Origin: UMGS172 sp045636945
GTDB lineage: Bacteria; Bacillota; Clostridia; Oscillospirales; Acutalibacteraceae
Length of the DNA stretch: 60,032 bases
Assembly (NCBI GenBank): GCA_045636945.1
Contig: JAZTYO010000022.1
Coordinates: 1 to 60,032 of the forward strand
Direction: 5' to 3'
Shown here: positions 50,378 to 58,956 of the stretch, piece by piece
Position numbering within the stretch: the first letter of the stretch is position 1
Layout of the letters: each line of letters begins with the position of its first letter
Notes under the pieces: model-generated
Database searches by the model: none
Told to the model about the DNA's origin: nothing
Seen by the model: only the letters and a program-made list of their open reading frames with translations
Translations under genes and position numbers: made by a program

Positions 50378-50989
50378 TTACTCCCTGTTCAGCACCTTTT
50401 TCTGCCAGGATTTATTGTTACATTTGGGGCATCGCATATATCTTGTTCTGCCAATATGAGGTGCCATATTTATCGCCTTAAAGGTTGGCACGTATTTATG
50501 TCCACACTCTTTACATTCGTAGTAACCTGCAACCTGCTCAATACGTAATGCATAGAAGCAACTTGCAAAAAACAAAACAAATGCAAGTGCTATAAGAAAT
50601 ATCCTTAATTCGGTCGGCATTGGTACAAAAGAGGCGATGTTAACCAAAGCAAAAAAAACTATTGTAGCAGTAATACCTATAAAAACCTCTGCCCACAACA
50701 GCCTTTTATCTGCCTGTTCTTTTTGTTTTATAATTTCGAGCAAATTATTTTCTAATTGTTTGTTGTAATCATCCACCACAACTATCTCCCCACACAGTAA
50801 ATCATTTACACTAATTTCTAAAACCCCACACAGTTCAAGCATAATAGAGGAGTCGGGCAGTGCTTTGCCTCGTTCCCATTTCGATACTGCTCGGTCGGTG
50901 ATATTCAACATGTCGGCCAATTGTATTTGGGTCAGGTTCTTTTTCTTTCTACGCTCGGCAATAAATTTTCCGATTTTAACTTGGTCCAT
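50378..50989 (-). CDS. XRE regulator with membrane helices and a C-terminal zinc ribbon
   Basis: The 203-residue protein starts MDQVKIGKFIAERRKKKNLT. In order: a helix-turn-helix (ADMLNITDRAVSKWERGKALPDSSIMLELCGVLEISVNDLL), a helical linker with KQKEQADKR, two membrane helices (about 98-138), and a zinc ribbon (CKECGHKY and CPKCNNKSW). The ATG at 50989 follows GGAGAAG; the longer frame from 51040 lacks a ribosome site. The role is unknown. Confidence 0.88.
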   Translation of the reverse strand: MDQVKIGKFIAERRKKKNLTQIQLADMLNITDRAVSKWERGKALPDSSIMLELCGVLEISVNDLLCGEIVVVDDYNKQLENNLLEIIKQKEQADKRLLWAEVFIGITATIVFFALVNIASFVPMPTELRIFLIALAFVLFFASCFYALRIEQVAGYYECKECGHKYVPTFKAINMAPHIGRTRYMRCPKCNNKSWQKKVLNRE

Positions 50990-51127
50990 AATGCTTCTCC
51001 TTTCGCTTTTAGTGTACACGATTGAGTATAAAAAGTACACAAACCGTTGGTTGAGTAGGGGGGAATCAACCGTCGGTATAGTGAAACTTCAATGTGTTTT
51101 CAAAATTTTGATGCATTTATCTCATAT

Positions 51128-51155
51128 AGTATACCACATTGATTTTACAAAACAA
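51128..51155 (-). promoter_or_regulatory. Possible promoter of the XRE gene at 50378
   Basis: TTGTTT, 16 bp, TATACT on the minus strand. Nearby, gtgtac at 51012-51017 and gtacac at 51035-51040 form a dyad in the leader that might be an autoregulatory operator. Confidence 0.45.
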
Positions 51156-51183
51156 ATAAAATCTTTTTATTTTAAATAAACAC

Positions 51184-51212
51184 TTGACAGATACAATACC
51201 TCGTGATATGAT
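51184..51212 (+). promoter_or_regulatory. Promoter of the PadR-DUF1700-DUF4097 operon
   Basis: TTGACA, 17 bp, TATGAT, 25 bp upstream of the PadR gene. The dyad aatac...gtatt spans the spacer and -10 and is a candidate PadR autorepression site. Confidence 0.85.
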
Positions 51213-51236
51213 GTATTACGCAAAGGGAGGTATGGT

Positions 51237-51557
51237 ATGGATATTCAGTTAAAAAGAGGTCTTTTGGATGTGTGTGTTTTAGCCGCAATAAAGGATGAGG
51301 AATCCTACGGATATAAAATAATCAAGGATTTAAAACCGTATACCGAGTTGTCAGAATCGACCCTTTATACCATTCTCAAGCGTCTTGGGTCGGCAAAAAT
51401 GCTTACGGTCAGAATGGCGGAGTATGGTGGTAGGTTGAGAAAATACTACTGCATTACCGATGAGGGACGTAACCGAATTAAAGAGTTTAAAGCCGATTGG
51501 CAGGAAATAATGACAATATATAAATTTGTGACGAAGGAGGAAAGCGGTGGTGAATAA
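51237..51557 (+). CDS. PadR-family transcriptional regulator
   Basis: The 106-residue winged-helix protein matches PadR: LLDVCVLAAIKDEESYGYKIIKDLKPYTELSESTLYTILKRLGSAKMLTVRMAEYGGRLRKYYCITDEG. It is short (subfamily 2), with one C-terminal dimer helix. It heads an operon with DUF1700 and DUF4097 genes, a widespread Firmicute set linked to envelope stress. GGGAGG precedes the ATG. Confidence 0.94.
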   Translation: MDIQLKRGLLDVCVLAAIKDEESYGYKIIKDLKPYTELSESTLYTILKRLGSAKMLTVRMAEYGGRLRKYYCITDEGRNRIKEFKADWQEIMTIYKFVTKEESGGE

Positions 51558-52149
51558 ACATGAATTTTTAACCCAACTCGAAAACGGCTTAAAAGGATTG
51601 CCGAAGGAAGATATCGACGAGCGTGTTGCATTTTACAGTGAAATGATAGATGACCTTATTGACGAAGGATTGTCCGAAGATAAGGCAGTTGCAAAAATCG
51701 GCAGGGTTGAGGACGTTGTTTCGCAAATAGTGTTGGATAACCATTTCGTCAAGCAATCCGAAAGCGAAACCCCAAAGCGTAAACTCCATACTTGGGAGAT
51801 TGTACTGCTTATTGTCGGCTCGCCAATCTGGTTGGCTTTGGGTGTGTCAGCGGTTGCCATTGTGCTTGCGCTTTACGTTTCGTGGTGGGCAGTTGTGGTG
51901 TCACTATGGGCATCGTTTGGTGCATTTATCGGCGGTGCAGTGGGCGGAATTGTGTTGGGAATCGGAATGATTGTCGGCAAAGAGGCTCTGTCGGGAGTTG
52001 CACTTATCGGTATGTCGTTGGCATTAATAGGACTTGGAATCCTCCTGTTCTTTGGTTGCAAAGCCCTTACCAAAGGCACCGTCACACTCACAAAAAGAAT
52101 GCTTTTGTGTCTTAAAAACCGCTTTATCAAAAAGGAGAATGCAAAATGA
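51550..52149 (+). CDS. DUF1700-family membrane protein
   Basis: The protein starts NKHEFLTQLENGLKGLPKEDIDERVAFYSEMIDDLIDEGLSEDKAVAKIG, the DUF1700 helical domain (HAAS), and has three or four membrane helices (about 82-104, 110-140 and 150-178). The start is taken as the second of two tandem GTG codons (51550), matching family starts, after AAGGAGG. It overlaps the padR stop, which implies coupling. Confidence 0.9.
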   Translation: MNKHEFLTQLENGLKGLPKEDIDERVAFYSEMIDDLIDEGLSEDKAVAKIGRVEDVVSQIVLDNHFVKQSESETPKRKLHTWEIVLLIVGSPIWLALGVSAVAIVLALYVSWWAVVVSLWASFGAFIGGAVGGIVLGIGMIVGKEALSGVALIGMSLALIGLGILLFFGCKALTKGTVTLTKRMLLCLKNRFIKKENAK

Positions 52150-53108
52150 GTAAAACAGTTAAAATTTGGCTTATTGTTTCGGTCTCATTGGTGCTTGTTG
52201 GCGGTATTATTTTTACGGGAGCGATGGCTATGTCGAATTGGAATATCAAAAAACTTTCAACCTCTAAATACGAAACTAATAATTATAACATAACAGATGC
52301 TTTTAATCGAATATATATCGACTCGTCGACGTCAGATATAAATATTATCCCGTCTGAGGACGGTGCTTGCAGGGTTGTGTGTTATGAGCAGAGTAATGTA
52401 AAGCATGAGGTTTCGACGGTTGACGGTACGCTAGAAATTGCCGAAAAAGACAGTCGCAAGTGGTATGAGTATATCGGCATCAATTTCAATACACCTAAGA
52501 TAACGGTATATCTCCCCGAAAGCCAATACTGTGCGGTGTCGATAAAGAGCAGTACAGGTGATATTGAAATTGCAAAGGAATTCAAGTTGAAAAGCATTGA
52601 TATTATGCTCAGCACGGGTGATGTCAGGGCTTTTGCATCAACCGATGAGGACATTAGCATAGTAGCAAGTACAGGCAAGATTTTAGTTGAAAATGTTACG
52701 GCAGGAAAGGTCAATGCCATAACAACAACGGGCAGTATAACGCTTACAAATGTGACCTGCACGGGTGATATTAATGCAGACGTTACAACGGGAAGTATGA
52801 ATTTGACCGACATTACCTGCACCGATTTGAATTCGGACGGCGGTACAGGTGATATTTCATTGGACAACGTTATTGCAAGCGGAAAATTTAACATTAAGAG
52901 AAGTACAGGAGATGTAGAGTTTAACCGTTGCGACGCCAAGGAGTTGTTTATAAAAACCGGCACAGGCGACGTTAAGGGCAGTCTGATTTCCGAGAAGGTG
53001 TTTATTACCAACACCTCAACGGGTGATATCGAGGTGCCGAAATCTGTAACGGGCGGACTTTGTGAGATTACCACCAGTACGGGTGATATTGACATAGAAA
53101 TAAAATAG
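52146..53108 (+). CDS. DUF4097-family beta-repeat surface protein
   Basis: The 320-residue protein has an N-terminal membrane anchor (VKIWLIVSVSLVLVGGIIFTGAMAM) and then a long right-handed beta-repeat domain. Turns carry a recurrent S/T-T-G-D/S-I/V motif (SSTGDIEI, LSTGDVRA, TTGSITL, GTGDISL, RSTGDVEF, GTGDVKG, TSTGDIEV, TSTGDIDI) about every 18-22 residues. The adhesin-like DUF4097 domain lies outside the cell. As the last gene of the operon it is presumably the structural output under PadR control. The exact function is unknown. Confidence 0.9.
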   Translation: MSKTVKIWLIVSVSLVLVGGIIFTGAMAMSNWNIKKLSTSKYETNNYNITDAFNRIYIDSSTSDINIIPSEDGACRVVCYEQSNVKHEVSTVDGTLEIAEKDSRKWYEYIGINFNTPKITVYLPESQYCAVSIKSSTGDIEIAKEFKLKSIDIMLSTGDVRAFASTDEDISIVASTGKILVENVTAGKVNAITTTGSITLTNVTCTGDINADVTTGSMNLTDITCTDLNSDGGTGDISLDNVIASGKFNIKRSTGDVEFNRCDAKELFIKTGTGDVKGSLISEKVFITNTSTGDIEVPKSVTGGLCEITTSTGDIDIEIK

Positions 53109-53127
53109 TGACCAAATAAGCATATAG

Positions 53128-53153
53128 TCCACCCGACAATTCAATCGGGTGGA
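53128..53153 (+). terminator. Terminator after the DUF4097 gene
   Basis: The arms tccacccga and tcgggtgga with an 8-nt loop are followed by ttttatttt, 20 bp after the stop. Confidence 0.88.
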
Positions 53154-53171
53154 TTTTATTTTAAAATAGTA

Positions 53172-53200
53172 AAGACATTTTAAAGGTTTTATGTTACAAT
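53172..53200 (+). promoter_or_regulatory. Promoter of the radical SAM gene
   Basis: AAGACA, 17 bp, TACAAT, 40 bp upstream of the start codon. Confidence 0.65.
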
Positions 53201-53239
53201 ATGTATAATGCAAATCGAAATTGCGAAAGAGGTGGTAAC

Positions 53240-54073
53240 GTGTATTCAAGGGTTTACGTTGAGATAACCAATGTCTGCAATATGGACTGCTCATTCTGTC
53301 ACGGCACAGGCCGTCAACCGAAACGAATGAGTCTTGATGAGTTTCGAATTATTTTAGAGAAATTGAAACCTTACACACATTATATATATTATCACCTTAT
53401 GGGTGAGCCATTGACCCACCCCGAGCTGGAAACGTTAATCAAAACCGCAACCGCAATGGGTTTTAAATCGGTGATTACCACCAACGGTACGCTTTTGAAA
53501 CAAAGAGGTCAGATTCTCATTGGCCAAAAGGTGCATAAGGTCAGTATTTCACTTCACAGCTTTGAGGGTGATGACCGCTTGGCTCACGAAGGGTATCTTT
53601 CAGAGGTGGCTGAGTTTGCAAAAAAAGCCAACAACCAAGGGATAATTGTGGTATTTCGGCTTTGGAACAACGGATGTGACGACGGCAAAAATGCCGAGGC
53701 TATTGCGTTTTTGAAGCGACAGATTGACGGCGAATGGGTTGAAAACACCAAGGGCCTCAGAATTCGCGATAAACTTTTTTTAGAGTACGGTGATCGTTTT
53801 GGGTGGCCCGACAAGGATGCCGACGTTCAGGGAGACGATGTATTCTGCTACGGACTCCGTGACCATTTCGGTATACTTTCAAACGGTACGGTGGTGCCCT
53901 GTTGCCTCGACAGTGACGGTTGTGTGAACTTGGGCAACGTTTTAGAAAAGGATTTAGAAGAGATACTTTCATCCGACCGAGCAAAAGCAATAGTCAAGGG
54001 CTTTAACGGTCGAAAGGCATCTGAGGAGCTTTGCCGACGTTGTGCGTACGCGCAAAGATTTAAGAAAAAATAA
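53240..54073 (+). CDS. Radical SAM/SPASM-domain protein
   Basis: The 277-residue protein has the radical SAM cluster motif CNMDCSFCH (residues 11-19), GEPLTHPELETLIKTA, TTNGTLL and a C-terminal SPASM-like Cys set (FCYGLRD, PCCLDSDGC, LCRRCAYA) for auxiliary Fe-S clusters. The start is GTG at 53240 after AGAGGTGG; the ATG at 53201 has no ribosome site. SPASM enzymes modify peptides or sugars, but no precursor peptide or other biosynthetic gene is visible next to it, so the substrate is unknown. Confidence 0.9.
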   Translation: MYSRVYVEITNVCNMDCSFCHGTGRQPKRMSLDEFRIILEKLKPYTHYIYYHLMGEPLTHPELETLIKTATAMGFKSVITTNGTLLKQRGQILIGQKVHKVSISLHSFEGDDRLAHEGYLSEVAEFAKKANNQGIIVVFRLWNNGCDDGKNAEAIAFLKRQIDGEWVENTKGLRIRDKLFLEYGDRFGWPDKDADVQGDDVFCYGLRDHFGILSNGTVVPCCLDSDGCVNLGNVLEKDLEEILSSDRAKAIVKGFNGRKASEELCRRCAYAQRFKKK

Positions 54074-54092
54074 AAATGTAAAAACTTTCAGA

Positions 54093-54151
54093 AAATATAA
54101 AACCTATTTAAAAATTCATTCCCCTTAATGGGTGTAAGGACAAAACCTTAC
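54093..54151 (+). promoter_or_regulatory. Shared leader element, copy A (upstream of the NERD gene)
   Basis: aaatataaaacc, 13 bases, then attccccttaatgggtgtaagga. CCTTA (54123-54127) pairs with TAAGG (54135-54139). Alternatively GTAAGG (54134-54139) pairs with CCTTAC (54146-54151). The two hairpins exclude each other. The same block with the same internal spacing lies before the next gene (55266-55327). The function is unknown; it may be a leader RNA or a protein site. Confidence 0.55.
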
Positions 54152-54189
54152 TGACAGAATAATGAAATTTTTGAAAAGAGGTTTTTTAA

Positions 54190-55251
54190 ATGGCAGAGGT
54201 AGTAAGAAAAGATTGCTCATTGACAAACGAGTACAAGCGTTCAAGCAAGTTGCAAGATTTAGGGTATATTTTATTGGTCATCGGCATACCGACAACCTTT
54301 GCAATTCTTGTGTTTGGGCTTTCGTGGTTACTTACGTTTCTGACAATCCCAATGATTGTGGTCGGAATTGTTTTTGTCAACGTTTTTGATAAAAACACTT
54401 CGATTGTGGCTTCGGGAGTTGAGGGCGAGGACCGTTTGCACAACATAATCGAACGCTTGCCCGAGACCTTTATCGGCTTTCAGAATGTTCACGTTTTTTA
54501 CAACGGTGAACAAAGTGAGCTTGATATGGTTGTCATAGGACTTACAGGCATTTTTGTAATTGAGGTCAAAAACCACAACGGTACGATAGTCGGAAATTTC
54601 TCCGACCGAAACTGGGTTCAGCACAAGGTTGGTCGCAACGGAACACCCTATTCCAAGGAAATGTATAACCCTGCAAAGCAGGTCGGCACCCATGTTTACC
54701 GCTTGGCAAATTACCTACGTGACCGCGGTGTCAAATGCCACGTTGAGTCAGTTGTTTATTTTGCTAATCCCGAAGCCGACGTTCAACTTCATGGCACACC
54801 TGAAAAAACGGCTGTGTTCTGTGAACGGTATAACGGTAGTGAGGCTTTGCTCGATTACATTCTCAACCGCCCCGAAACCGTATCAAAAGAGGATGCCGTA
54901 AAGGCTGTCATACTGCTCGACGGCGGTAACGATGCCGATATGGATTGGGCAGTAAAAGAGGTCAACCGACCAATGACTCCTGAGGAAATGGCTCAGTATA
55001 ATAGCTATAACAACAATAGCAATTACTATAACGAAACCCCCTTTAGTTATAACACTAATGTTGCTTATAATACTGCAGGCGCTTACAATTCTTATAATCA
55101 GGTTTCATATGCCTGCACAAACCGCGATGCCCAAGCTCACGCGTTGCCTGAAAAGCCGCTGGCACCTAACTTTTGCTTTAACTGTGGCTCGCCTGTAGGT
55201 CTTCATGATTGTTTTTGTCAGAAATGTGGAACAAGAGTTGCAATGAAATAA
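54190..55251 (+). CDS. NERD-domain protein with membrane helices and a zinc ribbon
   Basis: The 353-residue protein has two close membrane helices (about 28-62), then a nuclease-related (NERD) domain: GVEGEDRLHNIIERLPETFIGFQNV, QSELDMVVIGLTGIFVIEVKNHNGTIVGN with the D...ExK catalytic pattern, and CHVESVVYFANPEADV. An Asn/Tyr-rich linker (about 273-310) and a C-terminal zinc ribbon (CFNCGSPVGLHDCFCQKCG) follow. NERD proteins are predicted nucleases, and the membrane location suggests work at the cell surface or on incoming DNA. GAAAAGAGG precedes the ATG. Confidence 0.88.
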   Translation: MAEVVRKDCSLTNEYKRSSKLQDLGYILLVIGIPTTFAILVFGLSWLLTFLTIPMIVVGIVFVNVFDKNTSIVASGVEGEDRLHNIIERLPETFIGFQNVHVFYNGEQSELDMVVIGLTGIFVIEVKNHNGTIVGNFSDRNWVQHKVGRNGTPYSKEMYNPAKQVGTHVYRLANYLRDRGVKCHVESVVYFANPEADVQLHGTPEKTAVFCERYNGSEALLDYILNRPETVSKEDAVKAVILLDGGNDADMDWAVKEVNRPMTPEEMAQYNSYNNNSNYYNETPFSYNTNVAYNTAGAYNSYNQVSYACTNRDAQAHALPEKPLAPNFCFNCGSPVGLHDCFCQKCGTRVAMK

Positions 55252-55265
55252 AAATATATTTTAAA

Positions 55266-55327
55266 AAATATAAAACCAAACAGAAATCCGATTCCCCTTA
55301 ATGGATGTAAGGAGCAAGAAAGCTTAC
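55266..55327 (+). promoter_or_regulatory. Shared leader element, copy B (upstream of the BIG2 lipoprotein gene)
   Basis: aaatataaaacc, 13 bases, then attccccttaatggatgtaagga. CCTTA (55296-55300) pairs with TAAGG (55308-55312), or GTAAG (55307-55311) pairs with CTTAC (55323-55327). The loops differ from copy A, but both stems are kept. It starts about 15 bp after the previous stop and ends 35 bp before the next start. Confidence 0.55.
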
Positions 55328-55361
55328 AAAAATACAATTTATTTTAAAGGAGATTACCACT

Positions 55362-56036
55362 ATGAAAAAGACAATCCGTTCAATCCTCGCAGCAGTTTTA
55401 GCCACCCTTATGATTTTAAGCCTCGTCGGATGCGACCTGCCCAAGTTTGGCCAAGAAGAAGACCACACCCCAAACTATGACAAAATGATTGACAACTTTG
55501 TTTCGACCGGACTCAACACCTTCGAGATGACCATTGGCGACGAGCATGCGCCTAACGCCACAGTTTGGCTGAAGAATGGCAGAGGCCTCACATATTCCAG
55601 CGACACAAACGTCGTTACCGTTACTGACCTCGGCAAGGTTACCGCAGTAGGCGAGGGCACTGCATACGTCGTAATAGTGGCTGACAATACCCCCTCCGCA
55701 CTGTATGAGGTTTACCGTTATGACGTTTACGGAGTAGCACCCGAGGCTGACCTCTCCAACCTCCCTACTATTGAGGGCATTGATTTTGCAACCGAGATTG
55801 CTAACTTTAATTCTACCCAGCTTAATACCGCAACATTGAAGATTGGTATGACCCATTCTCCCACAGCTTCTGTCTGGGCAAGTGCAGGTGGTACCTGCTA
55901 CACAAGTGATGCATCGGTTGTTACCGTTGCTCCCAACGGCACCGTTACTGCAGTCGGCAAGGGCACTGCATACGTTATCATCAAAGCAAGCGTAGGTAAT
56001 ATGTTCGAAATTTCAAAGTACATTGTAAACGGCTAA
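55362..56036 (+). CDS. Lipoprotein with two BIG2 (Ig-like) repeats
   Basis: The 224-residue protein has a lipoprotein signal (MKKTIRSILAAVLATLMILSLVGC, Cys at about 24) and two tandem repeats of about 80 residues, each with N/DF-x-ST-x-L-N-T, a V-W-x-x-x-G block, SDxxVVTV and GKVTAVGEGTAYVVI / GTVTAVGKGTAYVII. This is the bacterial Ig-like group 2 fold, used in cell-surface proteins. No enzyme domain follows. AAAGGAGA precedes the ATG. It shares a leader element with the NERD gene and may be co-regulated. Confidence 0.88.
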   Translation: MKKTIRSILAAVLATLMILSLVGCDLPKFGQEEDHTPNYDKMIDNFVSTGLNTFEMTIGDEHAPNATVWLKNGRGLTYSSDTNVVTVTDLGKVTAVGEGTAYVVIVADNTPSALYEVYRYDVYGVAPEADLSNLPTIEGIDFATEIANFNSTQLNTATLKIGMTHSPTASVWASAGGTCYTSDASVVTVAPNGTVTAVGKGTAYVIIKASVGNMFEISKYIVNG

Positions 56037-56059
56037 AGCAATAAAAAGAAAAGCCTCTC

Positions 56060-56170
56060 TGAACTGTTGCACAAGTCCAGTAAAAACGGACAATAGAAAA
56101 AAAGAACCCACTATGGTAGAATTAATGAACTGCCCCAATTTGTACTGTCCGCACAAATTGGGGCAGTTCA
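56060..56170. mobile_element. 111-bp miniature derivative of the IS3-family element at the window start
   Basis: It runs TGAACTG...CAGTTCA, the TG/CA ends of the IS3 family. Bases 56098-56129 match 1-32 of the window at 28 of 32 positions, and 56140-56170 equal 791-821 exactly. It therefore holds both ends and no coding sequence. The right end also forms a 17-bp perfect palindrome arm pair (56126-56142 and 56154-56170). It lies between convergent genes and may serve as a bidirectional terminator. No clear target-site duplication is seen. Confidence 0.75.
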
Positions 56171-56197
56171 CATCTCGGTCGGTTTTTTCATTGTGAA

Positions 56198-58567
56198 CTA
56201 TTTTTTTATCTGATTTCCCCAATACGGTACGGTTTTCTCACAGCCCGAAAGTGTCAGAACAATATTATTATCGTAGGTGGAAACAAGATAATTCGTAACC
56301 TCGTCATAATAGGACATCTGAACGTACAGCTTGCCGTTTTCAATGACCAACGACGGTTGGCCTACCTCACCCGGCATAAACACGTTGTAATACTCACTGT
56401 ACTTGGAGCTTGCGTGCATTCTGAAGGTGTAAAGTCCCGAGGTGGGACCGACACCTACCGAAACCGATTCCTTAGTGCCGTCGCCGTCAATGTCAAACTC
56501 GGCCGTTGCATAGGTTACGGCAAACGAGGCTGATGATTCAGATATGATCGGTTCAAACATTGCACCGTCGGGGACAGGACTTAGCGGCTGACCGTTGGTG
56601 GAATATCGGTATTCGGGAATCTTTGACGATTCGGCCGCTATAAACCTAAAGCGGTCACCCACAACCTCAAAGGTGAAGTGATATTCTGCATCCGAGGTGG
56701 TGCATTTCAAGAATCCGTCCTCAATGCTGTATTTACCCATTGCGGCATAACTGCTGTAGCCCGACCAAACGAACATAAACTCCCCGGTATCCGCGGACAG
56801 TTTTAAGGTGGGTCTTGACGGGTCGGGCGAGCCGAGATAACCGTAAACCGCCTCAAAATAGGAAACGACACTTTGCGGTCCGTCGGCACCGCCGACAAAG
56901 CTTGTGGCTACGTCGTCATTCCAGAACAGACTTTGGATAAACTTATAGTATTCATCGTTTATTTCATATTTATAGCTTGATAAAGTGTGTTGTATCGGCA
57001 AAAGGAAAACCGAGTCACGCGGTACGTCATAGGTCGAGAGTATCAGCCGCATTTCGTCAACCGTTGCAGGCTTTAAGCTCATTATCTCAGATTCCTGCTT
57101 TTCGCGGTTGGTACCGTCCATCAGTCCGCAGAAATAATTGTTTGGAGCTGTCTGCCAAACGTAGACCTCAAGCCCTTTTGAGGTGTGAAGTCCGAAATAC
57201 TCGGGGAATTTTTCGCGCAGAGCTTTAAGGTTATTATATTGCTCGTCGTTGGCCGTTTTTATATCCATAAACAGCTTTTGTGCCTTTTCGGGGTCGCGCA
57301 CCTTGTAGGTCAGGGTGGGTTTTACGTCATTTGCGATCCAAACTCCCGAAAACTCGGAGCTGAAGCAGAGGTAAGTTCCTTCGATTTTTGAGGACGGTGT
57401 GAGCAATATGTCTTTCTTGGTTTGTAAAACTATAACGTTGCTCGCATCACGGGTCTCGCTTCGGTCCTGAGATATAGGAGTCTTGGACACCTTGAGGTCG
57501 AGAATCTCACCCAACTGCTCACGGTCGATCTCGAGAGCCTTGGAATACTCCGAGCCTCGGCCTATATAGACACTCACGGTGCTTTCGAGTGTGTTATCAA
57601 GGCTCAGATACTCAATGCTTTTAAGCTTTACCGTCTTGGGGTTGGTTAAAAAGCAGACCGCCACAACGATTGATGCCAAAACCGCCACTATGATAATCCA
57701 AAATGCAGGTTTTTTGTAATTGAGCACCGCTTTTATGCGCGATTTTACCCCAACCTCCCCGAAAGCCAAAGGGCAGGCTGCGATTGAATGCCTTGGGATA
57801 CTGCAGTTGATAAGCGCCGTTGAATAGGGCTTTTTTATTTCTGAGCCCATCTGCTTTATGACCTTTTCGTCGCAGGCAAGCTCAATATCACGGCAGAGCA
57901 GGACGTAAGCCACCCACAAAACGGGGTTGAACCAATAAACCGTCAAAAGCAGGAACGAAATCGGCTTTATGAGGTGGTCACCACGCTTTAAATGTGCCTT
58001 TTCGTGGGCAATAACATACTCCGAATCGCTTTCGTAAAGGTTGCTCGGAAGATATATTTTGGGACGGAAAAGCCCCAAAATAAACGGTGTATCAATGCGG
58101 TCACAAAGCATAATATTGTCGCGCAAATTGACCGATTCGTGTGTTTTACGGCGCAAACGAAGATAACTTATTGCGGTATATATAAGCATTGCCGTAACAC
58201 CTGAAAGCCACACAACGGTGGCGATAAAGACGATTATCTGCATCGGGCTTGCACTTTCCTCGGGGGTTGGCGCAAAGGTTTGCGAAATCACGGGATTCAC
58301 TGTGCTATTGAAATAGCTTATTCCACTGTTTACATGAGGTGTATCGGTCGTTGTGATGTTCTGCGGTATCGTTTCGGTGCTTGGAATCAGACTGAAAACG
58401 CTTTCAAACGACCAAGGGCAAATAAGCCTCAGTCCCACAAAGCACCAAAGGACCAGCGTCAGCCATTTGGGAGCTTTTTTAAGCAGAAATCTTAACAGAA
58501 CAACCGCCAAAACGAGCCAGCAGGCAGTAATGCTCATATTGAAAATTTTAAGGAAAACGGACTCCAT
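56198..58567 (-). CDS. BlaR1/M56-family membrane metallopeptidase sensor
   Basis: The 789-residue protein has N-terminal membrane helices (ITACWLVLAVVLLRFLL, IVFIATVVWLSGVTAMLIYTAISYL) and the M56 zinc-protease motif HEKAHLKRGDH near residue 188, with a downstream DIELACDEKVIKQMG supplying the Glu ligand. A further helix lies near 292-312, followed by a roughly 475-residue outer region without the SxxK-type penicillin-binding domain of BlaR1/MecR1. That region ends in an EFDIDGDGTKESVSV VCBS-like repeat. It should cleave or release BlaI on sensing a signal. The ATG at 58567 overlaps the blaI stop (TGATG). Confidence 0.9.
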   Translation of the reverse strand: MESVFLKIFNMSITACWLVLAVVLLRFLLKKAPKWLTLVLWCFVGLRLICPWSFESVFSLIPSTETIPQNITTTDTPHVNSGISYFNSTVNPVISQTFAPTPEESASPMQIIVFIATVVWLSGVTAMLIYTAISYLRLRRKTHESVNLRDNIMLCDRIDTPFILGLFRPKIYLPSNLYESDSEYVIAHEKAHLKRGDHLIKPISFLLLTVYWFNPVLWVAYVLLCRDIELACDEKVIKQMGSEIKKPYSTALINCSIPRHSIAACPLAFGEVGVKSRIKAVLNYKKPAFWIIIVAVLASIVVAVCFLTNPKTVKLKSIEYLSLDNTLESTVSVYIGRGSEYSKALEIDREQLGEILDLKVSKTPISQDRSETRDASNVIVLQTKKDILLTPSSKIEGTYLCFSSEFSGVWIANDVKPTLTYKVRDPEKAQKLFMDIKTANDEQYNNLKALREKFPEYFGLHTSKGLEVYVWQTAPNNYFCGLMDGTNREKQESEIMSLKPATVDEMRLILSTYDVPRDSVFLLPIQHTLSSYKYEINDEYYKFIQSLFWNDDVATSFVGGADGPQSVVSYFEAVYGYLGSPDPSRPTLKLSADTGEFMFVWSGYSSYAAMGKYSIEDGFLKCTTSDAEYHFTFEVVGDRFRFIAAESSKIPEYRYSTNGQPLSPVPDGAMFEPIISESSASFAVTYATAEFDIDGDGTKESVSVGVGPTSGLYTFRMHASSKYSEYYNVFMPGEVGQPSLVIENGKLYVQMSYYDEVTNYLVSTYDNNIVLTLSGCEKTVPYWGNQIKK

Positions 58568-58932
58568 CACTTGTCCTCCTCATACCTTTCTACCATTCGG
58601 CGGAGCTCCTGTATCTCATCGGGTGAGAGGGCTTTGCGCTTGATAAAGGCGGCCAAAAATGCAGGCAGCGAGCCCGAAAAGGTGTCCTCAACAAATTTTT
58701 CACTCTGCATTGAATAGAAATCCTCACACGAGATCAAAGAGGACACCGTACCCTTGACGTTTTGGAAAATGCCTTTGTCACAAAGGCGTTTTAAGACGGT
58801 GTATGAGGTGGTTTTCTTCCATTGAAGTTCTTTTTCGGCCAATTTTGAAAGTTCGGTTGAAGAAATCGGCTCATTGCCCCAGATAATCTCGGCAAAGCGA
58901 GTTTCAACCGTTCCCATTTGAAGTTCACTCAT
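58567..58932 (-). CDS. BlaI/MecI/CopY-family transcriptional repressor
   Basis: The 121-residue winged-helix protein reads GTVETRFAEIIWGNEPISSTELSKLAEKELQWKKTTSYTVLKRLCDKGIFQNVKGT, the BlaI fold with the recognition helix in TTSYTVLKRL, plus a C-terminal dimer region (GSLPAFLAAFIKRKALSPDEIQELRRMVERY). It represses its own operon through two dyads in the promoter. GGGAGG precedes the ATG. Confidence 0.94.
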   Translation of the reverse strand: MSELQMGTVETRFAEIIWGNEPISSTELSKLAEKELQWKKTTSYTVLKRLCDKGIFQNVKGTVSSLISCEDFYSMQSEKFVEDTFSGSLPAFLAAFIKRKALSPDEIQELRRMVERYEEDK

Positions 58933-58956
58933 AAATAAAACCTCCCAAAAATCATT

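Noticed and set aside
52551..53100. Periodic motifs in the DUF4097 gene as a DNA tandem repeat or CRISPR-like array
   Set aside because: The repeats are protein-level turns (STGDI-like) with variable spacing and diverged DNA. No CRISPR array or cas gene was seen anywhere in the window.
53240..54073. Peptide-maturation (RiPP) cluster around the radical SAM/SPASM gene
   Set aside because: No short precursor frame, peptidase or exporter lies beside it; neighbours are the PadR operon and a NERD gene.
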